The notes under the pieces: model-generated
The model's input: only the letters and a program-made list of their open reading frames with translations
What the model was told of the DNA's origin: nothing
The model's database searches: none
Made by a program: the position numbers and the translations under genes
Source: Phyto melanocephala
Taxonomy: Eukaryota; Arthropoda; Insecta; Diptera; Rhinophoridae
Direction: 5' to 3'
NCBI GenBank assembly: GCA_941918925.1
Contig: OW799236.1
Location: 122,089,062 to 122,153,061 of the forward strand
Length of the DNA stretch: 64,000 bases
In this document: positions 56,087 through 64,000 of the stretch, one piece after another
Layout: every line of letters starts with the position of its first letter
How positions within the stretch are numbered: the stretch's first letter is position 1

Positions 56087-57040
56087 CCCTCTCACGAGAG
56101 AGTAAAAGGGTATAAATAAAAGTTTGTCATTCGGTTTGTAATTCTACAGTATTCATTTGAGACCCCTTAATAAAGTATATATATTCTGAATTCTTACATA
56201 TAGAGAAGTCAATTAAACTATATCCATCTGTCCATCCGTGTGAGCGTTGAAATCAGCCTTTTAAAGCCCCCACATATTCCACGGACTCAAATGTGATACT
56301 AAGTTCTCATTAATGCTTTCGAGAATTTTGTTTTTAAAAATCAGCAATTGTGACCCATTAGCTGCTGATAAATGACCAAAAATTTTTGCAGCTCCCAAAT
56401 AACCTCTTGACCCATAAATAAAAAATTTGGTTAAATTGGTCCATGACCGGCAAAGATATTGGCAAAAATGTTAACTCCCTTTTAATATTGCAACAACAAA
56501 ATTTTATATAAAAACAAAAGGTTAGGTTAGGTTAGGTTGAAAAGGAGGGGCACTAAAAGCCCAAAGCCACTACAGGTATACACTTATGCCCAATTGGCAT
56601 GTTGTGCGCTTCATATGAATAGAAAAGTTAGAATAGAACAGAAAGAGAAGCAGATCAGTCCAGAGTCTCTGGCAGGAATCGAACCCGCAACTCCAAAACT
56701 AGAAGACCAGCAAACTACTGACTAGTCCACCGGGGCACCCTATAAAAACAATAACAAAAGCAAGCGGTCGCTAATATGTATGTATTACATATATGTATGT
56801 ATGCACTTGATAGTATAAACTGTGTGTTTTTTTTTTGGTATGGAATACAGACTTTGCAGCCGTATTCCTAAAATTAGGAAGTTTTGCGTTTATTCAATTT
56901 TTAGCAATGATCACGCACAACAAGTATGCATGAATATGATGACCTGCCACGAATTGTCATTATATCTATATGTATTATGTACATTATGTTAAAGGGTATA
57001 CTCAAATTCGATACGGCCGAATATAGCACTCGTGCTTGTT
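56087..57040 (+). repeat. Mini-me-like repeat interrupted by a SINE
   Basis: It starts in a decayed 5' hairpin (CCCTCTCACGAGAGAGTAAA, AGGGTATA). The core GAGACCCCTTAATAAAGTAT and CCATCTGTCCATCCGTGTG follow. The copy resumes beyond the SINE with AT-rich sequence and ends TTCGATACGGCCGAATATAG and CACTCGTGCTTG. Confidence 0.85.
56521..56740 (-). repeat. tRNA-derived SINE with target duplication
   Basis: On the minus strand it begins GGGTGCCCCGGTGGACTAGT, contains the box-B-like GGTTCGATTCC (plus 56675-56685) and an A-box-like region near 56708-56730. It ends in CAACCTAACCTAACCTAAC. The flanking direct repeats are TATAAAAACAAAAG (56507-56520) and TATAAAAACAATAACAAAAG (56741-56760). These features are those of a SINE transcribed by RNA polymerase III from an internal tRNA-like promoter and retroposed by a LINE. 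It is 220 bp long; the parent tRNA cannot be named with certainty. Confidence 0.82.
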
Positions 57041-58985
57041 TTTGTTTTTTATGTCGAAAATCAAAAATATGGCAGATCAAAGATCGCTCCTATAATTTTG
57101 TGACGAAAACATTTTTATATTTCAAAATACTTACAATTTTAGGCAAAATCTTAAACTTTTATCAATCAATAAAAAAAACTAATAAAGATATATTTTTTAA
57201 CATTTTATTGTTATAAAATTGTTTAAACAAACTCTTGCAAATAATCAGAAAATCAAAAAAATTTTTTTTATCAACAAAATTCACAATAACAATTACAATT
57301 TCTATAAAAATAAAACTGCAATGATTGACGATGACGATTCGACATCAGGATGATATTTTATCCACATAAACAGATGTCAAACAAGACCACAATGCCATTT
57401 CCGTTCTTTGTATGTTTTAATGAATTGTTGTGGTGGGCTTTTAAATAAAAAGCAACAACTACAGACGCAAATTGTTAAATATTTTAAAATAAAAATCTAC
57501 AAATGAAAATATTCGAAGTACGAGTACGAGTACATGCAGCAACAGCAATTTAAACATCCGTAACGGAAGGAAGAATCAGTGGTTTGCTTAAACCTTAAGT
57601 AGAAATGTTTGTAAAATGTTGCTGCTCTATTCAGTACTGAATTGAATGCAAGAGGCTAAATATTGTACATACGAGTACCGTCTCATACATGGTCGTTTAT
57701 CGTTTTAGCGTGGATTTGGGGTGAAAATTTAAACGTTTGCATTAACATCATTATCCTCTAAATGAAACAAATTGTTTGAAAATCGTTTCTATATTACATT
57801 CGTATCCTTTTTGTTCTTCTACTACATACAGACACACACTCACTCACATGCATATTTACATTCAAACTTTACGAAAGAAGCCACCAAACATTTGTATATT
57901 GATAAAAGAAAAAAAACAACAACAAATATTAAATGTTTGTAATGGTGGTGGGAGTGTGTAAGTTTCGTGTGGCAAGCAAAGAAAAAATCCGTGCTGTAAC
58001 AACGACCGAGCATATTACATGGCAATTCTCATAAGCATTAAACTGAAATTATGATTTATGATGCCATCAGCATCATCATCATCATCATCCACTTTAGAAG
58101 AAAATTATGATTTAACCGAAAGGAAGAAAGAATAAATGAATGAAGAAAGTAATCACAATCTAACAGACACAAATCGTGTGTTAATAACGCATTAGATTTG
58201 CTCTCTTTTTTCTAAGCAGAACGATGTTCAAATGTTTGTATGTATGTAAGTATGTACATAAGAATGTATGTAGGTCTGTTATGAATGAAAGTAATGTATG
58301 AAGAATGATTGCTGACGATGACAATATTGTTGTGGCTGTTGTTGTTCAACATATGCTTTTGAAAAAATTTTACGGCCAATTACACAATTTCTTTATATTT
58401 TAATAAATGAACGGACCCACCTCCCTCTTTCTCTTTCACACACTTGTATTGAACTTTAAAGGCTCTTTACACACTGACACACATACTTACATACATGCAC
58501 TTAGTTAAAACTCATTCGTACACGCTTTTCGAGTATTAGAAAATAATTGTTTCACATCCCATAAATATCTTTATCAGCGAATCTGTTCCTCATACACTTC
58601 ATTGCATACGTAATAGGTTTTCTAAACAAATTCATTAATATTTAAGATTGTATTTGTAACCATAAAACCGCTGTTTAACTACAATGGGAAACTCTTGTTT
58701 TCTTTAATAAGTGGCAGAATGTGTGACCAAAAAAAAACGTGAAAATTTAAGTGGTTTCTCAAACACAATGACATGCGTTAGATCATTTGTCCAGCCTTTT
58801 GATCTGAGCATTACAAATTCGCTAAATTATTTTATAGTTTTTAATTTAAAACGAGCATATTAAATTGTTCTACTTCCTCTTTAAGCCTTGAAACAGGCGT
58901 TATTTTTAGGTCTTACATAGTTTTTTATTTTGGCTAGATAGATTATCGTTCTTTATATTTATTTATACTAAATATAACTTAGTAC
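57041..58985. other. Unique-looking DNA with microsatellites
   Basis: It contains (ATC)n at 58071-58090, ATGTATGTA runs at 58230-58270 and CACACTCACTCACA at 57834-57848. No transposons or proteins were recognised. It is a candidate for intronic or regulatory sequence. Confidence 0.4.
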
Positions 58986-58989
58986 AAAA

Positions 58990-59650
58990 GTATATGTACC
59001 TAATATGTCTTGGGGAAATATCGAAGCAGACCATCACTATTTCCAGTCCCTTTACGACCTCTTTCGCTTCCCATTTATTTCATTTATTGATAGCCAATCG
59101 GTATTTGTATCTTCACTGAGTTACTCGCCACTAAAGGCGTTTTCTCTAGACTAGAAAACGATTTCACTTTGCCGACTGGTGGTTGCCGACAATCCTCAGT
59201 CCTCCACAGTCCTTTGTAATAGCCAGCATCTTCGTTTGACTTAGGTCTCCCATAGCATTCGCACTTAATGTGTGTCTACCCGTGATTCGAGTACGAGGTC
59301 CAGTATCTTCGCTATGAGCGTACGATGCAGACTCTTGACCACCTTCACTCGACTCATGCGTTCCATCGGCAGCTGAATCTTCCTAACCTCTTTATGTACA
59401 AGGTCCAGGATTAATTTACGCCCCAACCAACCACCATCTAAATCTCCCTAACTCCTCTAAGTGTCAGGTTCAGGATTCTGCTATGCTAAATCAATAAAGA
59501 AACATATGCCAATATTTATGTCCTTTTTATTAAGTATTCATCTGCTATGATCGTTTTTCGACCACCTTCTCTCTACATATGCATTCCATCGGTAGCTGAG
59601 TCTCCATAACCTCTTTAACCCAGGCTGAAATAATAGCAAAAAAAATTTAA
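58990..59650. repeat. GC-richer block with diverged internal repeats (LTR- or retroposon-like)
   Basis: The block is clearly richer in C and G than its surroundings. Two diverged repeats share GACCACCTTC, GCRTTCCATCGG(C/T)AGCTGA and CCTCTTTA (59335-59395 and 59560-59625). The phrase (A)GGT(C/T)CAGGATT occurs twice (59401-59413 and 59466-59477). No TG...CA long-terminal-repeat boundaries, primer site or coding could be fixed. Confidence 0.4.
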
Positions 59651-60059
59651 GCAGAACAAATTTATTATCATGGAACATTAAACAGGTATATTGACAAATT
59701 TACCGACACAATGACGTCTATTAGGTCCCTCGACAATGTTTACATCAAATTGAAAATTGCCCAGAAATTTCAAGTGCCTCTAGAGGAGATAACGAGACAT
59801 TCATCGGTTATCCTTGTATGAATTCTAGAATATTAGGCCATTGCTGGAAGTAATAGAGCTTTTGCTCTACCACCAGCCAGTACCACCATAGAATCGATAG
59901 AATCCAAACACAATATTCACCATCCTCTGTCGATAATTTAACATCTGATTTCGAACGAAACTAGACAAATCAGGTCCAACATGAATACACATAGAATGCA
60001 ATCAAACTTCAGAGCATTCATTACTAAATGCTGGCTTCTAAGAACACATGGCAGCACTG
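59651..60059. other. Coding-like remnant, unrecognised
   Basis: At about 59690-59820 the plus strand reads TDTMTSIRSLDNVYIKLKIA and QKFQVPLEEITRHSSVIL without a stop, with a fair codon look. I do not recognise it. It follows the GC-rich block and could be part of the same degenerate retroelement. Confidence 0.3.
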
Positions 60060-60650
60060 AGTATGAAAAATAATATCACTTAAAAGACACCCGCTTTCAG
60101 CATCGCAATGATGGGCTCATTTAAGAGCATTTTTAATAACATCTTTCAAAATTTGTGGCTGCCGCGCTCAAATTTCTTCAACAATGTTGGCCTTGAGTTC
60201 AAGATTTGTTTCGGGCTTCTTTATATATGTATATTCGATCCATCTAAAAACCTTACATATATAGTCGGGAGCTGACAAATCTGGCTAACACGCTGGCTAA
60301 TTAATTTTCGAATTTTTTGAAATGTTTCTCCCTTGAAAACTTTGACTTAAAAGTGCTATTTGTCTCGAGTGGTGTGGGCAGTTCTAAGACCACATCTCCG
60401 TCGATGATCTGCGATAATTGCACTTTTTATGGGAATAGCTAAATTCTTTTATAAAATGCGCTATAGTGACGTACGAGCCGAGCAGAACGCCTTTTTGTAG
60501 ATGTTTCTAATGATTCGTTAATACTTTGCTCTACACGTCCAATATAATTAAACGTGATCCACCGGTTCGAGGCAAATCTCTTACGGTGACAGGATGGTAG
60601 AGCCGATGAACTAAGCAACGAATCATTGTTTTAAAAGCCGAAATTCTAAC
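60060..60650 (-). pseudogene. Tc1/mariner-like transposase relic, internally deleted
   Basis: The minus strand shows a C-terminal block, LKANIVEEI ... LKDVIKNALKWAHHCDAESG and LLSDIIFHT (60061-60215). An N-terminal piece (60540-60640) matches the one at 11030-11110. The central catalytic part is deleted. It shares nucleotide words with 10110-11110, such as CAAATCTCTTACGGTG and GATGAACTAAGCAACGAATC. Confidence 0.75.
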
Positions 60651-60868
60651 GTTAAAATGTTGACGATAGGCTCTTTGCATTCAAATTATTCTAAAATTAA
60701 AAAAATAAAAAAATTCTATTCTTTGTTCAGTTTTCAATCTCTCTATTATTTATTCTCCAGGTGTTGTTTATATAATCTGAAAAAAATCACGTAATTGAAA
60801 TATTTAAAGGAAAAAGTTATTCAATTTGTTTGAACCCGATGATGAATTTTGGTCCACCTTGTATTTAC

Positions 60869-61747
60869 CAGACCTGGGGGGTCTCAATTACATTTTGTAT
60901 TTAATTACACCTATAATTACACAATCACATGTAATTGGAATTGAAAAAGAAGTCAAAATCAATTACAATTACATGTAATTGTAATTGAAGTTTTCTTAAA
61001 TTACAATTACATGTAATTGTAATTGAAAAAATTCCAATTACAATTACATGTAATTGTAATTGGAAAAAAATGCAATTACAATTACATTTAATTGGAAAAA
61101 AACATTTTTCATTAAGTAATTAAAAAAAAAACAAGTAATCATTACTTTTTTAAGTATTTATTGTCAAAAAAGTATTTAATTACAAAAATTATCAATTACA
61201 TATTATATAAGCCAGTCTTTACCATTTAATAATTTTCTGTTAAAAAATGTTACGAACACGTCCGAATTGAAATTTCAATAATGATCGAAATGAAATCGAT
61301 CGTTTTTCATCACATACCTGATTGAAAAATAATTAAGACAAGGAACCAATTTAAAAAAAATTATTATTTGCTTTAAATAACACAATTTTTTTTCATATAA
61401 TTTAAAAAATCGTTTTAAGAATTTTAAGTTTTATTTTATGGTTTTAAAAATGTAATTGAATTTTGTTCAATTACAAGTAATTATTTGTTGATTAATTACA
61501 ATTACAATTACTTGTAATTAGTAATTGAACATTTTCAATTACAATTACATGTAATGTGTATTTGATTTTTTTCAATTAACAATTACAAGTAATTGTAATT
61601 GACATTTTTCAATTACAATTACATTTTATTGTAATTGAGTTAAGTCCTTACTTTCAATTACAATTACTTGTAATTGTAATTTAGACTACCTCAATTACAA
61701 ATTACATGTAATTGTAATTGAAATGTAATTGAGATCCCCCAGGTCTG
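60869..61747. mobile_element. hAT MITE packed with palindromic ACATGTAATTGTAATT repeats
   Basis: CAGACCTGGGGGGTCTCAAT at the left and the inverted CAGACCTGGGGGATCTCAAT at the right are flanked by identical 8-bp duplications GTATTTAC (60861-60868 and 61748-61755). Both flanks of the inside (about 60915-61110 and 61440-61730) consist of near-tandem units of the palindrome AATTACATGTAATT with ACAATTAC/GTAATTGT arms. The middle (61110-61440) is ordinary AT-rich sequence. No transposase is present. Confidence 0.93.
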
Positions 61748-61755
61748 GTATTTAC

Positions 61756-62864
61756 ATACAAATAATTTTCTGTACATAAAATATTTTTTTATAAATATCG
61801 ATGGCGATGTATGCAGTCAGAGATCTAGAATGCAAAACACAATTTTAAGAATTTTTATTAGTCTGTTCTGAACTGTATTACTCAAACCAACTCAAAAGCT
61901 ATTGAATGAGTTTTTATAAAATTAGATATGGTCTGGACCAGCTAAATAGTACAGATATAAAATTTTTAATTTACTAAAAGTGTCCACTACTTGTTTTTTT
62001 TTGTAGAAAATTTTCAAATCACTAGATGATTTCTAAAGAATTTATTTTCAGAAACTCATATTACTAAATTTATAAGCAGCTTTCGCTAAACACACATTTT
62101 TTGCACACCTAGATTTGTGCAGAAAGGGGTTAACTGAACAGTTAATGATACTATAATACCATTCGCCGCTAAACAATCTTATGTAAGTAAATAAAAATGT
62201 TCATACATGTAATTGTATTTGCAACAATCAGTTAACCACTAATCAATTTTTATGAGATTGAAAAGAAACAACAACAATGAAGCCATTATTGAGGGGGGTT
62301 AAAGCATGCAAATGTGTGTTTTAATTGTGGCATATAAAGGAACTTCGACTACAGCCATATGTACTCTTCGACCGGATATTCATTCAAATCGCGTTGAAGT
62401 TTTATTATCACACTGACGCTCCTTACTGCATACTATGTATGTATGCAATATTGTATGTGTACAAGGATGTTATAGATTTAATACATTCACTACCCCTGTG
62501 TCATGATGTAATTAAAATTATTGGTTTATTGTCTCTAATGGGTTTAATATGAAATTCGTTTAAACCTTTAACCTTCTCAATTATTAATTGTATGAATATT
62601 AAACATGTTTATGGGATTTTAGCGCTATTATTTTGCAACAATGTTTGTTTTTGTAAGAAAAAAATCCATTTTTCTCTATTTATAGGAAAATATTTTATTT
62701 ACAAAAAATATTTGAAAATATTTTGTTCATGAATTTCTAATTTATGGAAAGCTTACAATAAAATCTTGATTTTTAGAAAGTTAAAAAAAAATCATTTTAT
62801 AGAAAAATTTCTATAAAATCTTTTTAATATATATTGTATTATAGCAACCCAGCAAAAAAATTAA
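61756..62864. other. AT-rich DNA with nothing certain
   Basis: 62660-62830 shows the AAAATATTTT / TATAGAAAAATTTCTATAAA type of degenerate repeat also seen near 12.2-12.7 kb. No gene or transposon termini. Confidence 0.4.
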
Positions 62865-63845
62865 ATTAATTAAGAAATGTCTGTATATCCATGTGTTGGC
62901 TGAAAACGACCTTAAAAACAAACAACACGTTTCATTGATCTGTGTAAGGCATCAATCTTATGAAAATATTCGGGAATGAATCGCTATTTAAGTCCAGCGC
63001 AATTTCTTTATAACTTTCGGAGATATAAGCAAATAAACACGACTTCTTTGTTTTTTTCATATTTTTTACTTTTTAAATATATTATATATTTTTTGAATAT
63101 TCGTACTAAATTTTTGGACAAATCAGTAACTAATCGCCAAAGTTAAAGGCAAAAGTATTTTTTCAAAATAAATATTTTTTAAATATATCAAGTTTTTCAA
63201 GCTCTTAAATAATTTCTGGACACGCTCGTGGCACCAAATTACAAACCGTAGTCTCTAAAATTATTTCTAAGAAAAACTAAAACAACGCTTTGATATAAAC
63301 TGAGATATAAGCACCAAAAAACAACTGCTTCGATCTTTATCTTAAAATTTACAAACGAAAATTTATTTCTTTCTCTTCCAGACAAACGTGAGGTCGATTT
63401 TAGTATCAAATAAAAGGGCTTGACCAGCAAAATATAATAAACTATAAAACATGTTAAATAATGGCCGTCACTACAAAATGGCGTACAATAAATTCGTATA
63501 TGGGACGAATCTAGTTTAAAAAAATGTACCCCCACCAACGCCCTCAATATTGGTATCAAATAAAGTTATTGACCAGTAGAATACAGCAAACTATGAAAAA
63601 GTTAAAATCTTATATGGCGTATTCAATAAAATGACGAATATATAGGTCGAATATAGTAATTACAGCTTTGTTCTATTCAACGGTAAAATACATTAGACTA
63701 TTAAAGTGTCAAATCCAAGATGGCATCCGTAACAAAATTAAAAATATTTGTTTTTCTTAATCCCCAGTACCCATACATCTATCTTAACTATGCACAATTT
63801 CAAAACCAAAGACGGCATCGGAAATAAAAATGCGAAATGGTGCAT
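62865..63845 (+). repeat. Mini-me-like repeat, long subfamily, 5' and 3' truncated
   Basis: It begins inside the core (AAATGTCTGTATATCCATGT, TGTTGGCTGAAA). It contains GGGAATGAATCGCTATTTAA and GAGATATAAGCA, and carries ATGGC(C/G/A) words at 63460-63490, 63612, 63715-63728 and 63810-63842. The 3' hairpin is missing. Confidence 0.8.
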
Positions 63846-64000
63846 AACATTAGAGTAACTTCGGGTATTGTGGACTATGCGTTTAATGTGGACCAGTGTC
63901 TTTTTTTAGAAACTATTAAAGATATGGTAACACTGCATTAAAGTACGTTTTGCCGTTCATTTGAAACGAAAATTGCACATGCGCTTTCGTAAGTAATTGA
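63846..64000. other. Window end with nothing recognised
   Basis: AT-rich sequence; no features. Confidence 0.35.

Noticed and set aside
56521..56540. GTTAGGTTAGGTTAGG as an insect TTAGG telomere remnant
   Set aside because: It is only about three units and forms the tail of a SINE bounded by target duplications; Diptera also lack TTAGG telomeres.
56671..56740. A functional tRNA gene
   Set aside because: It has box-B and box-A-like words, but continues into a SINE body and tail, and no cloverleaf with a proper acceptor stem could be assembled by eye.
60915..61730. CRISPR-like array
   Set aside because: The units are near-continuous palindromes without unique spacers, in a eukaryotic hAT element.

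Overview
This window is eukaryotic, very AT-rich and almost entirely non-coding. It looks like intergenic or intronic DNA from a higher (probably calyptrate, blow-fly/house-fly type) dipteran. The main reason is a dispersed repeat present at least eleven times. Its core (a GACCCCATAAAGTATA block followed by GTCTGTCCGTCTG runs) matches the 'mini-me' type of dipteran repeat, and its 3' end carries the hairpin TTCGGCACGGCCGAA followed by TATAGCACTCTTACTTG. No host gene, tRNA or rRNA gene could be supported. The longest open frame is 126 codons and resembles nothing I know.

What can be read is a layered record of dead transposons. Terminal inverted repeats plus target-site duplications (TSDs) define several hAT elements: 17484-19469 (TSD CAATCGCT), 48802-49705, 52394-53245, and 60869-61747 (TSD GTATTTAC, filled with palindromic repeats). 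Pogo/Tigger/jerky-type elements lie at 22988-23990, 42840-44350 and 54303-54644. A piggyBac relic lies at 32445-34050, split by a 710-bp TA-flanked MITE at 33158-33867. Two further TA-flanked elements lie at 36591-38142 and 39035-40172. Helitron traces lie at 27311-28105 (helicase C-terminus plus 3' end) and 47292-47970 (non-autonomous). There is a tRNA-derived SINE at 56521-56740 and a LINE C-terminal remnant at 29170-29460. At least eight decayed Tc1/mariner (IS630-like) transposase fragments are present, nearly all on the minus strand.

Between the transposons lie stretches with no recognisable repeat, roughly 5.8-8.3, 19.5-22.3, 26.1-27.3, 30.5-32.4, 34.9-36.6, 49.7-51.9, 57.0-59.0 and 61.8-62.8 kb. 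They hold microsatellites ((CA)n, (GAT)n, (GTT)n, ACAT runs) typical of fly introns and intergenic DNA. Any cis-regulatory sequence of a neighbouring gene would most likely lie there.

The nesting gives relative ages. Mini-me copies sit inside the hAT at 17.5-19.5 kb and inside the pogo-like element at 42.8-44.4 kb. A hAT and a SINE sit inside older mini-me copies at 52 and 56 kb. The observations most worth pursuing are the palindrome array inside the 60.9-61.7 kb hAT, the repeated ATGGCG (Pho/YY1-like) motifs in the long mini-me subfamily, and the internal inversion in the 18.5 kb mini-me copy.
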